Assembly: GCF_029267215.1 (NCBI RefSeq) | Contig: NZ_JARIDH010000016.1 | Coordinates: 1 to 58,916 of the forward strand | Length of the DNA: 58,916 nt | Direction: 5' to 3' | Source: Clostridium sp. | Lineage (GTDB): Bacteria > Bacillota > Clostridia > Clostridiales > Clostridiaceae | Shown here: positions 36,614 to 45,937 of the stretch, piece by piece | Layout of the letters: the number at the start of each line of letters is the position of its first letter | How positions within the stretch are numbered: position 1 is the stretch's first letter | The notes under the pieces: model-generated | Told to the model about the DNA's origin: nothing | The model's input: only the letters and a program-made list of their open reading frames with translations | The model's database searches: none | Made by a program: the position numbers and the translations under genes

Positions 36614-37138
36614 TTATTTTTCTTCTATTGGACCATAGTTATCAGAATCTAATCTCATAATTGCAAGAGTTAATTCTTCAACATGTTCCTTTTCATCTTT
36701 AGCGATTTCTTTAAGCATTTTAGTAATTTCTTTATCATCTACTTGTGTAATTAGATAATCATAAAGAAGTATTGCCTCGTATTCTCCTTTAATATCTTCT
36801 CTTATTTTATTAAGTATTTTGTATGCAGTAAGTTTTTTATTTTCATGATATGTTTTCTTTAATGGTTTATCCTTAATTTCTACATGTTCCATAGCCTCTA
36901 AATAAACTTCAAATTCTTCTTTATCATATTTTCTAAGAGCCTCTAAAAACATTCCATAATGTCTTTTCTCATCTTCCATTATATGATGGAGTAATTCTTT
37001 GATTTCTGCTATAGGAATATCGTCAATATGTTTACTATAACCATTAATAGCTACTATTTCAGAAATAAGAGCTTCTCTTAAAAAACCTTGGATGTTTAAA
37101 GCTTTTCCTTGTGGTTGAGCTGAGGTTGTATAACTCAT
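36614..37138 (-). CDS. Ferritin-like di-iron protein (rubrerythrin-type four-helix bundle)
   Basis: 174 residues. Two helix pairs carry iron-ligand patterns: SEIVAINGYSKH then MEDEKRHYGMF, and GEYEAILLYDYL then KDEKEHVEEL, i.e. two Glu helices and two E-x-x-H motifs. There is no rubredoxin domain at the C-terminus, so it is a ferritin-like domain protein rather than a full rubrerythrin. A role in iron or peroxide handling is inferred. AAGGAG precedes the ATG. Confidence 0.82.
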   Translation of the reverse strand: MSYTTSAQPQGKALNIQGFLREALISEIVAINGYSKHIDDIPIAEIKELLHHIMEDEKRHYGMFLEALRKYDKEEFEVYLEAMEHVEIKDKPLKKTYHENKKLTAYKILNKIREDIKGEYEAILLYDYLITQVDDKEITKMLKEIAKDEKEHVEELTLAIMRLDSDNYGPIEEK

Positions 37139-37416
37139 AATAAATCTCCTTAAAATATTTATATACTTTTATAATATGATTTTTAGTTTATAGAGTTACT
37201 GTGAACTACTTACTACTTATCTTAGTTTGAGGTTTTAGAATTACCTAAGATTTAGTTAAAGGAATTTAAATATTTTTATTAATAAGTTGAATTTTATATA
37301 GAGTGGTTAGGGGGAATTAAATATAATAAAATTTTAAAGAGCAAATGAGCTCTATTAAAATTGAAGGAAATTAAATATAAAAAATCTTTTTTGAAATGGG
37401 GATAATTTTAATTTTT
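37139..37416. other. Intergenic region upstream of the glmS promoter
   Basis: No gene is supported. An inverted repeat around 37216-37253 (ATCTTAG / CTAAGAT) may form a hairpin upstream of the minus-strand ferritin-like gene. Confidence 0.35.
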
Positions 37417-37491
37417 TTGAATAGAAAGGATATAGATGTCTATACAACTATACATTAATATGATAAATGAAAGAAATATAGAGGTATAGAC
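37417..37491 (+). promoter_or_regulatory. Candidate glmS promoter with two GntR/HutC-type operator-like sites
   Basis: TTGAAT (37417-37422), an 18-base spacer and TATACA (37441-37446) could be the promoter. GTCTATAC (37438-37445) overlaps the -10, and GTATAGAC (37484-37491) lies 46 bases downstream; both fit the GTnTAnAC core recognised by HutC-subfamily GntR regulators such as NagR/DasR. No regulator gene of this type is in the window. Confidence 0.4.
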
Positions 37492-37644
37492 AGATATTTA
37501 AAAATAATTCAAAAAAACTAGAAAAAATCAAATGAAATAGATTAAAATAGCTTTTAAAACGTTGAAAAATATTTTGTAGGTGATAGAATAAGCTTGTAGA
37601 ATTTTTAAAAGTTGATGCATAGAATATATTAAACTTTCAAAATG

Positions 37645-37800
37645 AAAAATTAAGCGCCAGAACTTAAAGCTAATATTCAATTTATAGTTTAAGTTGACGA
37701 GGATGGGGAGTATCGAAAATTTCGGCGGATGCCCCACGGTATAGCACTACCGTAAAAGAATTAGTTAAAACTTAGAAGTAATTCTAAGGACAAAGCTATT
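37645..37800 (+). ncRNA. glmS ribozyme (glucosamine-6-phosphate riboswitch)
   Basis: The conserved catalytic core is plain: AAGCGCCAGAACTT, then AAGTTGACGAGGATGGGGAG, TATCGAAAATTTCGGCGGAT and GCCCCACGGT, followed by the P3 hairpin ACGGTA/TACCGT and a P4-like stem (AGAATTA/TAATTCT) and AAGGACAAAGC. Self-cleavage is expected between A37653 and G37654. Binding of GlcN6P would cleave the glmS mRNA and lower GlmS. The core ends about 90 bases before the glmS ATG. Confidence 0.95.
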
Positions 37801-37891
37801 TGGGTGTTAAAACCTTCTATGCATTTTAGAGATTTATATTAAACTTATTTTGAAAGTGTAAATTTAAAAAAGTGGAAGGAAGAAATATAAT

Positions 37892-39724
37892 ATGTGCGGA
37901 ATAGTAGGATATGTAGGAAATAAACAAGCAACAGATATATTAGTTGAAGGATTATCAAAGTTAGAATATAGAGGATATGATTCAGCGGGAGTTGCTGTTT
38001 TAGAAAATGAAAAAATTAAGGCTGAAAAGCATAAAGGAAGACTTGCTAATTTAGAAAGTATGTTAGAAAAAAATCCAATAAATGGAGTTATAGGAATTGG
38101 GCATACTAGATGGGCTACTCATGGTGAACCATCAGATGTTAATTCACATCCTCATATGAATGGTAAAGAAACAATAGCTGTGGTTCATAATGGAATTATT
38201 GAAAACTATAATGAACTAAGAAATTGGTTAGTTGAAAAAGGATATACTTTTAAATCAGAAACAGATACAGAGGTAATTCCTAATTTAATAGATTTTTATT
38301 ATAAAGGGGATTTACTAGAGGCTGTTATGGAAGCTTCTAAAAAATTAGAAGGTTCATATGCTATTGGCGTTATATGTAACAATGAACCAGAAAAATTAGT
38401 TGCAGTGAGAAAAGATAGCCCACTAATAGTTGGATTAGGAGAAGGAGAATTCTTCATAGCTTCTGATATACCAGCTGTATTAAACCACACAAGAGAAGTT
38501 TATCTTTTAGAAGATAAAGAATTTGTTGTTATAACAAATGATGGAGTAAGTCTTTTTGATGAAGAAAAGAATCCAATTGAAAAAGAAGTTTATCATATAA
38601 CTTGGAATGTTGATGCTGCTGAAAAAGGTGGATATGAAGATTTCATGTTAAAAGAAATAAATGAACAGCCAAAAGCTATAAAAGATACTATGACATCAAG
38701 AATTATGGAAGGCAAAGAAGTAACTTTAGATGATATATCAATAACTAAGGAATACTTAGATAATGTTGATAGAGTATATATAGTAGCTTGTGGAACAGCT
38801 TATCATGCTGGAGTAATTGGAAAGTATGCAATAGAAAAATTAGTTAGAATACCAGTTGAAGTTGATATAGCTTCAGAATTTAGATATAGAGATGCTGTTA
38901 TCACAGAAAAAACTTTAATAATAGTATTAAGCCAATCAGGAGAAACTGCCGATACTTTAGCTGTATTAAGAGATGGACAGGCTAAGGGTGCAAGAGTATT
39001 GGCTATAACAAATGTTGTTGGAAGTTCAGTTTCAAGAGAAGCAGATGATGTTTTATATACATGGGCTGGTCCTGAGATTGCAGTTGCATCAACAAAGGCA
39101 TATGTAACTCAGTTAATAGCTATGTATACAGTAGCCTTATATTTTGCAGAGTTAAAGGGTACTAAATCAAGTGTTGAAATAGAAGAAATTAAGAAAGCTA
39201 TGCTAGAGTTACCAGAGAAAGTTTCTAAAATTCTTGAAAACACAGAGTTAATAAAAGAGTTTGCAGAAAAGGCTTCTAAAGAAAGAGATTTATACTTCTT
39301 AGGAAGAGGAATGGATTATGGAGTAGCAATGGAAGGATCTTTAAAATTAAAAGAGATTTCTTACATTCACTCAGAAGCATATGCAGGTGGAGAACTTAAA
39401 CATGGTCCAATAGCTCTTATTGAGAAAGGTGTTCCAGTAATATCTTTATTAACTCAGAGAGAGCTTGTTGATAAGATGATAAGTAACGTACAGGAAGTTG
39501 TTACAAGAGGTGCGGAAGTTTTAGGAGTATGTTTTAAAGGAGATATGGAAGAAAGTAAGAGAGCTATGTTCCAAGGATTAATAGAAATACCTGAAACAAT
39601 GAGCTTATTATCACCAGTATTAAGTGTTGTACCATTACAATTATTCTCATATTATGTGGCAAAAGCAAAAGGTTTTGATGTAGATAAACCACGTAATCTA
39701 GCTAAATCAGTAACTGTTGAATAA
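37892..39724 (+). CDS. glmS: Glutamine-fructose-6-phosphate aminotransferase (isomerising)
   Basis: Forms glucosamine-6-phosphate from fructose-6-phosphate and glutamine, the entry to amino-sugar synthesis. 610 residues. The class II glutaminase domain starts with the nucleophile Cys2 (MCGIVGYVG) and has GHTRWATHG; two SIS domains follow (VACGTAYHAG, VLSQSGETADT; LGRGMDYGVAMEGSLKLKE, HGPIALIEKG); the C-terminus ends in the family KSVTVE. Its expression is set by the ribozyme upstream. Confidence 0.98.
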   Translation: MCGIVGYVGNKQATDILVEGLSKLEYRGYDSAGVAVLENEKIKAEKHKGRLANLESMLEKNPINGVIGIGHTRWATHGEPSDVNSHPHMNGKETIAVVHNGIIENYNELRNWLVEKGYTFKSETDTEVIPNLIDFYYKGDLLEAVMEASKKLEGSYAIGVICNNEPEKLVAVRKDSPLIVGLGEGEFFIASDIPAVLNHTREVYLLEDKEFVVITNDGVSLFDEEKNPIEKEVYHITWNVDAAEKGGYEDFMLKEINEQPKAIKDTMTSRIMEGKEVTLDDISITKEYLDNVDRVYIVACGTAYHAGVIGKYAIEKLVRIPVEVDIASEFRYRDAVITEKTLIIVLSQSGETADTLAVLRDGQAKGARVLAITNVVGSSVSREADDVLYTWAGPEIAVASTKAYVTQLIAMYTVALYFAELKGTKSSVEIEEIKKAMLELPEKVSKILENTELIKEFAEKASKERDLYFLGRGMDYGVAMEGSLKLKEISYIHSEAYAGGELKHGPIALIEKGVPVISLLTQRELVDKMISNVQEVVTRGAEVLGVCFKGDMEESKRAMFQGLIEIPETMSLLSPVLSVVPLQLFSYYVAKAKGFDVDKPRNLAKSVTVE

Positions 39725-39743
39725 GCAGAAGGGGGCTTTTATT

Positions 39744-39914
39744 ATGAATAATGAGAATTTATTAAAAATGTTAGAAGAATATAAAGAAACGAAAAAATGT
39801 CTTGAATCAGGATTAAACTGGTTAAAAGATAAGGATTATGCTAAAGGTAAATTAGAAATTGTTAATGTAATTATTAAAGATCTTGAATCTATGTTAGAAG
39901 TTCAAAGAGCGTAG
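39744..39914 (+). CDS. Small coiled-coil protein of unknown function
   Basis: 56 residues, not a family I recognise. It is charged and helical throughout (LLKMLEEYKETKKCLESGL, then LEIVNVIIKDLESML), with a heptad-like Leu/Ile pattern. The ATG at 39744 has AAGGGGG upstream. It starts 19 bases after glmS and ends before a strong terminator, so it is probably the second gene of the glmS transcript. Confidence 0.7.
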   Translation: MNNENLLKMLEEYKETKKCLESGLNWLKDKDYAKGKLEIVNVIIKDLESMLEVQRA

Positions 39915-39970
39915 TTCATTTTATAGAATCTTAAAATTTTTTAGATCTTATTTATATATGTGTTTATGAG

Positions 39971-40013
39971 AAAGTGTTAATATTCCTAAAATTAGGATAT
40001 TAACACTTTTTTA
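39971..40013 (+). terminator. Terminator after glmS and the small gene
   Basis: AAAGTGTTAATATTCCTA pairs with TAGGATATTAACACTTT (one bulge), then a T-run. Confidence 0.9.
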
Positions 40014-40017
40014 TTTT

Positions 40018-40120
40018 AGTTTATGTTTTAAGAGTGTGTTTTAACTATCTTATAAGCAATGCTTATTAAGATGATTAAAAAGTTCTATATAAAATCAATA
40101 CTAGGTTTAAAATAGAGCCT
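40018..40120. repeat. 103-bp copy of the inverted-repeat element family
   Basis: The right end, reverse-complemented, reads AGGCTCTATTTTAAAC then AGTATTGATTTTATATAGAA and ATCTTAATAAGCA, as in the left part of the full element. The left end reads AGTTTATGTTTTAAGAG, as in the other terminus. The middle is deleted. Confidence 0.75.
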
Positions 40121-40291
40121 AAATAAAAAAACATTATTATATAAATTTATAAATATTTTAATTAGAAAATATTAATATAAAGTATGTATGCTAATAAATA
40201 TATTGAAAAATAGAAGTTATTGAAGTATAATACTTTCGCTAAACCCTTAGAATATAAGGAAAAAGCTAATATTATTTGGTGAGGTATTACT

Positions 40292-41104
40292 GTGGATAAA
40301 ATTAAAGAGAATAAGGATTTTAATGATAAAAGTGTTTGTGTAAATGAAAATGAAGAGGCATGGAATAAAGAAACTTATAATGCTTGGGTAAAAAGGTTTG
40401 GAACTTCTAAAGAAGCTGCAGAAAAAATAAAAAGTATGCCTGAGAAAAAGTTAAATGTATTGTTAGATAAATTTGGTGATGTAAAAGGCAAAAAAATATT
40501 TAATCTTATGGGGTCAAATGGTAATAAGGCTGTAGCATTAGCTTTACTGGGGGCTCAGGTTACTGTGGTTGATTTTTCTGAAGGAAATAAGAGATATGCA
40601 TTAGACTTAGCAAAGGCTTGTGGAGTTGAAATAAACTATATTTTAAGTGATGTTTTAAATATGCCAGAGGAAGTTATCACTGGAAATTATGATATTGTTT
40701 TTGCAGAGATGGGAATACTTCATTATTTCTCAGATTTAGCTCCTTTTATTGAAGTTATGAGTGATTTATTAAAAGAAGGTGGAAAGGCAGTAATAAGAGA
40801 TTTTCATCCTGTTTCAACAAAACTTATAACATCAAGAGGAACTACGGCTAAGGTTAGAAAGCATAAGGTAACAGGAGATTATTTTGATACTTCATTAGAA
40901 GAGAAGGAGGTTGCTTATTCAAAATACTTAGATAAGGGTGAAGTGGAAAAAGTATATCTTCGTAAGTGGAATTTAGGTGAGATAGTTACATCAGTGGCAA
41001 GTTCAGGATTAAAAATTGAGAGCTTAACTGAGGAACCTAATTTATCAAGTGAAGTATTTGATAAAGGTATTCCAAAGACTTTTACAATTGTAGCAACTAA
41101 ATAA
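40292..41104 (+). CDS. Class I SAM-dependent methyltransferase
   Basis: 270 residues. After a helical N-terminus of about 65 residues (YNAWVKRFGTSKEAAEKIKS), a Rossmann methyltransferase fold shows motif I KIFNLMGSNGNKAVALALLG, the acidic motif II VTVVDFSEGN, motif III SDVLNMP and motif IV IVFAEMGILHYF. Substrate unknown; the DFHP segment after motif IV resembles small-molecule methyltransferases. The start is GTG 40292 with TGGTGAGG upstream. It is monocistronic between two copies of the repeat family. Confidence 0.85.
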   Translation: MDKIKENKDFNDKSVCVNENEEAWNKETYNAWVKRFGTSKEAAEKIKSMPEKKLNVLLDKFGDVKGKKIFNLMGSNGNKAVALALLGAQVTVVDFSEGNKRYALDLAKACGVEINYILSDVLNMPEEVITGNYDIVFAEMGILHYFSDLAPFIEVMSDLLKEGGKAVIRDFHPVSTKLITSRGTTAKVRKHKVTGDYFDTSLEEKEVAYSKYLDKGEVEKVYLRKWNLGEIVTSVASSGLKIESLTEEPNLSSEVFDKGIPKTFTIVATK

Positions 41105-41130
41105 ATATAAAAGGACTTTTTATAGATTAA

Positions 41131-41158
41131 TGGCGTGAAACATAGTGGCTTTATGCCA
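41131..41158. other. Unassigned hairpin after the methyltransferase gene
   Basis: TGGCGTGAAAC can pair with GCTTTATGCCA (with two G-T wobbles and one mismatch) around a short loop. No T-run follows. Confidence 0.35.
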
Positions 41159-41284
41159 GAGGAAAAAAAGTAAGAGAAAGACTTTTGAATGTCTATTAGT
41201 AAAAATAATAGTAATATAAATTTAATAGTTAAATATAAATTAAAAATAAAGTAGTATTAATTTAAAATAATTAAATTATGATTT

Positions 41285-41381
41285 TGGATCTGTTTTAAAC
41301 CAATGTTGATTTTAGATATAATTGCTTATTAAGTAGCTCTAAATATATAGATAAAATAAACATTTTAATAAAACAGATCTA
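41285..41381. repeat. 97-bp copy of the inverted-repeat element family
   Basis: Left end TGGATCTGTTTTAA then ATGTTGATTTTAGATATAA. The right end, reverse-complemented, reads TAGATCTGTTTTATTAAAAT then GTTTATTTTATCTATA. It ends 66 bases before the cyclo-ligase ATG. Confidence 0.75.
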
Positions 41382-41446
41382 ATTTTTTATATGGTATTGA
41401 AATATATTATATGGTAAAATTATCTAAAATATTGGGAGGGTTTTTT

Positions 41447-42022
41447 ATGGATAAAGGAGAATTAAGAAGAGAGATTAAACATAAAAGAGAGATTTTTCAT
41501 AAGGAACTAAAAAATGAAGCTGATAGAAAAATAAGAGAAGCTCTTTTTAAAAGTGATGTTTTTAGAAATAGTAAGACTGTTTTCATATATGTAAATATGG
41601 ATTTAGAAGTTAATACAGTTGAAATAATAAGAGAATTAATAAAATTAAATAAAGTAGTAGCAGTTCCAAAAGTTATCCCTATAAATAAAAAAGAAATACA
41701 AATGAAAGCATTAAAAATAGATTCATTATTACAATTAAATGAAAGTGGGGCCTATGGTATTTTAGAACCTAGCATTGACTGTGAGGATATTAGTGAAGAG
41801 GTTGATTTAATTATAATACCTGGTTTAGCTTTTGATATAAATGGTAATAGATTAGGATATGGTGGAGGATTTTATGATAGATTTTTAAGTAAATATCCTA
41901 ATAGTAAAAGAGTAGCTTTATGTTATGATTTTCAGATTTTAGATGAGATTCCACATGAATTTTTTGATGAGAAAGTTCAAACTATAATAAGCGATAAAAG
42001 AATAATAGAATTAAAATATTAA
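41447..42022 (+). CDS. 5-formyltetrahydrofolate cyclo-ligase family protein
   Basis: 191 residues. It would convert 5-formyl-THF to 5,10-methenyl-THF using ATP. Family motifs: KGELRREIKHKR at the N-terminus, IIPGLAFDINGNRLGYGGGF then YDRFL (phosphate/folate loop), and the C-terminal VPHE-like IPHEFFDEKVQTIISDKRII. ATG 41447 follows GGGAGGG; an in-frame ATG 36 bases upstream is not needed. Confidence 0.92.
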   Translation: MDKGELRREIKHKREIFHKELKNEADRKIREALFKSDVFRNSKTVFIYVNMDLEVNTVEIIRELIKLNKVVAVPKVIPINKKEIQMKALKIDSLLQLNESGAYGILEPSIDCEDISEEVDLIIIPGLAFDINGNRLGYGGGFYDRFLSKYPNSKRVALCYDFQILDEIPHEFFDEKVQTIISDKRIIELKY

Positions 42023-42030
42023 TCATAAAC

Positions 42031-42065
42031 CTATGATTTAAAAAGGGAATTATTTTAAATCATAG
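42031..42065 (+). terminator. Hairpin after the cyclo-ligase gene
   Basis: A 10-bp stem CTATGATTTA / TAAATCATAG with a 15-base loop; no T-run. Confidence 0.45.
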
Positions 42066-42179
42066 ATTAAATTATTATGTGATTATATAAATGTTAATAT
42101 TAAATATAAATTATTGATAATAAGTTTTTTATATGCAAAAATTATATTAAGGATATTTGTAAAACAAGGGGGTTAAAAA

Positions 42180-43874
42180 ATGAAATTTAAAGATTTTAAG
42201 TATGAAAGACCAAATATTAATGAATGTGGTAAGAGAATAAATTCCCTTATTGAAAATTTAAAAAAAGCTAAGGATTTCGAAGAGGTTAAACTTATTATTG
42301 CCAAAATCAATAAGATTAGAAATCATGTAGTAACAATGAGTTGTTTAGCAATGGCTAGACATACTATTAATACTGAAGATGAGTTTTATAATGAAGAAAG
42401 TGAATTTTGGGATGAAAATTCACCATTAGTAAATGAAATAAATAATAATTTTTATGATGCTTTATTAAATTCTAAGTTTAAAGAAGAAATAAGCAAATAT
42501 TATGGAGAGCCTTTAATAAAAGGAGCTGAGTTTGCTAAGAAATGTTTCTCAAAAGATGTAATAGAAGATATGAAGCTTGAAAATAAATTAGCTAGCCAAT
42601 ATCAAAAGCTTATTGCATCAGCTAAAATAGAATTTCATGGAGAAGAAAGAACATTAGCACAATTAACTCCTTTTGTGACATCATCAGATAGAGATGTTAG
42701 AAAAAGAGCATCAGAGGCTAAGTTTAAATTCTTCGTTGAAAATGAAGATGAAATAGATAGAATATTTGATGAACTAGTAAAGGTAAGAACAAAAATTGCT
42801 AAGAAGCTTGGATACAATAATTTTGTTGAATTAGGTTATATGAGAATGAATAGATTTGATTATAACAAAGAGATGGTTAAAAACTTTAGAAAACAAGTCG
42901 AAGAGTATATTGTTCCAATAAATAATAGATTGTATGAAAGACAGGCTAAGAGATTAGGTCTTGATAAATTAAGTTATTATGATGAAAAGTTTGAATTTTT
43001 AAGTGGTAATCCAACTCCAAAGGGAGATTCAGAGTGGATAGTTAATAATGCTAAAACAATGTATTCTGAACTTTCAGAAGAAACTAAGGAATTCTTTAAC
43101 TTTATGGTTGATAATGAATTAATGGATTTATTAGCTAAAAAAGGAAAAGCAGCAGGTGGATATTGTGAAAGTTTCCCAGAATATAAGAGCCCATTTATAT
43201 TTTCAAACTTTAATGGAACAGCAGGGGATGTAGATGTTCTTACACATGAAGCAGGTCATGCCTTCCAATGTTATAGAAGTTCATGGATTGAAATGTTAGA
43301 ATGTCAGTGGCCAACTATGGAAAGTTGTGAAATACATTCCATGAGTATGGAATTCTTTGCTTGGCCTTGGATGAATTTATTCTTTAAAGAAGAGGCGGAC
43401 AAATATAGATTCTATCATTTAGGATCAGCTGTTAAATTTATACCATATGGAATAACAGTTGATGAATTCCAACACTTTGTATATGAAAATCCAGAAGCTA
43501 CTCCAAAAGAGAGAAAAGATGCTTGGAGAAGAATAGAGAAAAAATATCTTCCTCATAAAAATTATGAAGAGTGTGATTTCCTAGAAAGAGGAGGCTGGTG
43601 GTTCCAACAAAATCATATATTCCTATCACCATTTTATTATATTGACTACACATTAGCTCAAATATGTGCACTTCAATTTTGGAAAAAAGATAGAGAAAAT
43701 CATGAAAAGGCATGGAAAGATTATTTAAATCTTTGTAATGTAGGTGGAACAAAAACATTCTTAGGATTAGTTGATTATGCAAATTTAAAATCACCATTTG
43801 AAAATGGCTGTGTAGAGAGTGTAGTTGGAGAAGTTGATAAATATTTAAGTAATATAGACGATAGTAAGTTTTAA
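42180..43874 (+). CDS. M3-family oligoendopeptidase (PepF-like)
   Basis: 564 residues, cytoplasmic. The zinc-metallopeptidase motif HEAGH (VLTHEAGHAFQCY) is intact, with the downstream Glu ligand in CEIHSMSMEFFAWPW. A helical N-terminal region (about 1-330) precedes the M3 catalytic lobe. It cleaves short peptides, probably for amino acid recycling; the exact substrate length is not known. It is monocistronic, with AAGGGGG before the ATG. Confidence 0.93.
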   Translation: MKFKDFKYERPNINECGKRINSLIENLKKAKDFEEVKLIIAKINKIRNHVVTMSCLAMARHTINTEDEFYNEESEFWDENSPLVNEINNNFYDALLNSKFKEEISKYYGEPLIKGAEFAKKCFSKDVIEDMKLENKLASQYQKLIASAKIEFHGEERTLAQLTPFVTSSDRDVRKRASEAKFKFFVENEDEIDRIFDELVKVRTKIAKKLGYNNFVELGYMRMNRFDYNKEMVKNFRKQVEEYIVPINNRLYERQAKRLGLDKLSYYDEKFEFLSGNPTPKGDSEWIVNNAKTMYSELSEETKEFFNFMVDNELMDLLAKKGKAAGGYCESFPEYKSPFIFSNFNGTAGDVDVLTHEAGHAFQCYRSSWIEMLECQWPTMESCEIHSMSMEFFAWPWMNLFFKEEADKYRFYHLGSAVKFIPYGITVDEFQHFVYENPEATPKERKDAWRRIEKKYLPHKNYEECDFLERGGWWFQQNHIFLSPFYYIDYTLAQICALQFWKKDRENHEKAWKDYLNLCNVGGTKTFLGLVDYANLKSPFENGCVESVVGEVDKYLSNIDDSKF

Positions 43875-43920
43875 TATAAGGTTATTTTTTAAGAAATTGT
43901 TTAAAACAAAGCTTAATAAA

Positions 43921-43957
43921 AAAAAGAACTTGGATTGTTTTCCAAGTTCTTTTTTTA
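43921..43957. terminator. Bidirectional terminator between the M3 peptidase and thrS
   Basis: AAAAGAACTTGGA / TCCAAGTTCTTTT, a 13-bp perfect stem with A- and T-tracts on both sides. Just upstream (43879-43913), AGGTTATTTTTTAAG and TTTAAAACAAAGCT resemble a joined pair of repeat-family tips (weak). Confidence 0.88.
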
Positions 43958-43963
43958 TAAATT

Positions 43964-45895
43964 TTAGTGTTCTTTATTAGCTATTTCAAGTACAATTCTG
44001 TTTATGAAGTCAGCTAAAGGCATAGCACCTTCTTCGCCGTTCTTTCTGCTTCTTACAGAAACTTCTTTATTTTCAGCTTCTTTTTCTCCAACAACTAAGA
44101 TATAAGGAGTTCTTTCTAATCTAGCTTCTCTTATTTTGTATCCTATTTTTTCAGCTCTGTGGTCAGCTTCAACTCTAACGCCTCTTCTTCTTAATTCTTC
44201 AACAACTTCGTTGGCATAATCAGCATATTTGTCAGATAGAGGAAGAACTTTTGCTTGAACTGGAGCTATCCAAGTTGGAAGAGCACCTGCATATTTTTCT
44301 ATAAGCATTGCTAATGTTCTTTCATAACATCCTATTGAACTTCTGTGAATGATGTAAGGACGTTTTTTCTCTCCATCTTTATCAATGTAGTACATTCCAA
44401 ATCTTTCAGCTAAAGCGAAGTCAATTTGAACTGTGATAATTGTATCTTCTTTACCATGAACGTTTTTGAATTGGATATCAAGTTTTGGTCCATAGAAAGC
44501 AGCTTCATCATCAGCTTCAGTGAAATCTATATTTAAGTGATTTAATATCTCTCTCATGATGTTTTGAGTATTTTCCCAAGCTTCAGGATTGTTTATATAT
44601 TTCTCAGTGTTATTTGGGTCCCATTTTGAGAATCTGTAAGTAATATCATCAGAAATTCCTAAAGTATTCATAACATATTTGATTAAATCAACAGTATTTT
44701 TAAATTCATCTTCTAATTGCTCTGGAGTACATACTATATGTCCATCAGCAAGAGTGAATTGTCTTACTCTGATAAGACCATGCATTTCTCCTGAAGATTC
44801 ATTTCTAAATAGAGTAGAAGTTTCAGCAAATCTTACAGGTAAATCTCTATAACTGTGTTGAGTTGAATTATAGATTGCATATTGGAATGGGCAAGTCATA
44901 GGTCTTAAAGCAAATACTTCGCTATCATGTTCTTCATCACCTAAAACGAACATGCCATCTTTATAGTGATCCCAGTGTCCTGAAATTTTGTAAAGATCAC
45001 TTTTAGCCATTAAAGGAGTTTTAGTTAAAACATATCCTCTTCTTTGTTCTTCGTCTTCTATCCATCTTTGAAGAGTTTGGATTATTCTAGCTCCTTTTGG
45101 CATTAATAGAGGAAGACCTTGACCTACGTTCTCATCAGTTGTGAATATTCCTAATTCTCTTCCTAATTTATTATGATCTCTTTTTTTAGCTTCTTCTAAA
45201 GCTTCTAGATAAGCATCTAATTCTGATCTTTTAGGGAATGCAGTACCATATACTCTTGAAAGCATTTTATTTTTTTCATTACCTTTCCAGTAAGCACCAG
45301 TACATCTTAATAATTTAAAAGCTTTTATTGGTTTTAAAGCCATTAAATGAGGACCTGCACATAAGTCTGTAAAATCTCCTATTTGGTAGAATGAAATTAC
45401 CTCATCTTCTGGAAGATCGTTTATAAGTTCAACTTTATAAGGCTCATCCTTCATAAGTTCTAAAGCTTCATTTCTTGGAAGTTCAAATCTTTTTATTTCT
45501 GGATTTTCTTTTATTATATTCTTCATTTCAGCTTCTAATTTGTTTAATTCATCAGCTGTGAATGGTTTCTCTGTATCAAAGTCATAATAGAATCCATTAT
45601 CTATTGAAGGTCCTATAGCTAATTTATCTTCAGGGAATAATCTTTTAACAGCATAAGCTAATACGTGAGAAGCTGTGTGGTTAAAAGCATGTTGTCCTTC
45701 GTTAGAATCAAAAGTGCATATAGCTAACTCACAATCTTCATTAACTTTGAATCTTAAATCCTCAACTTTTCCATTTATTAATCCACAACATGCGTTTCTA
45801 GCTAATCCTTGGCTTATGCCTTGAGCTATTTCAAATATTGAAAGTCCAGCTTCAACTTCTTTAACTGAACCGTCTTTTAAAGTAATTTTTATCAT
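43964..45895 (-). CDS. thrS: Threonyl-tRNA synthetase
   Basis: 643 residues. TGS domain (about 1-62), the second additional (editing-like) domain with HTASHVLAYAVKRLF (HxxxH) and CAGPH, the class II catalytic core (motif 1 around GLPLLMPKGARI, motif 2 FRNESSGEMHGLIRVRQF with DGHI, motif 3 in PYIIHRSSIGCYERTLAMLI) and a C-terminal anticodon-binding domain (QAKVLPLSDKYADYANEVVE). The start is ATG 45895, after AAAGGAGC; an ATG 18 bases upstream lies in front of that ribosome site. Controlled by the T-box leader. Confidence 0.98.
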   Translation of the reverse strand: MIKITLKDGSVKEVEAGLSIFEIAQGISQGLARNACCGLINGKVEDLRFKVNEDCELAICTFDSNEGQHAFNHTASHVLAYAVKRLFPEDKLAIGPSIDNGFYYDFDTEKPFTADELNKLEAEMKNIIKENPEIKRFELPRNEALELMKDEPYKVELINDLPEDEVISFYQIGDFTDLCAGPHLMALKPIKAFKLLRCTGAYWKGNEKNKMLSRVYGTAFPKRSELDAYLEALEEAKKRDHNKLGRELGIFTTDENVGQGLPLLMPKGARIIQTLQRWIEDEEQRRGYVLTKTPLMAKSDLYKISGHWDHYKDGMFVLGDEEHDSEVFALRPMTCPFQYAIYNSTQHSYRDLPVRFAETSTLFRNESSGEMHGLIRVRQFTLADGHIVCTPEQLEDEFKNTVDLIKYVMNTLGISDDITYRFSKWDPNNTEKYINNPEAWENTQNIMREILNHLNIDFTEADDEAAFYGPKLDIQFKNVHGKEDTIITVQIDFALAERFGMYYIDKDGEKKRPYIIHRSSIGCYERTLAMLIEKYAGALPTWIAPVQAKVLPLSDKYADYANEVVEELRRRGVRVEADHRAEKIGYKIREARLERTPYILVVGEKEAENKEVSVRSRKNGEEGAMPLADFINRIVLEIANKEH

Positions 45896-45937
45896 ATTAA
45901 TTGCTCCTTTCATTTGATTGATATTTATTCATATAAA

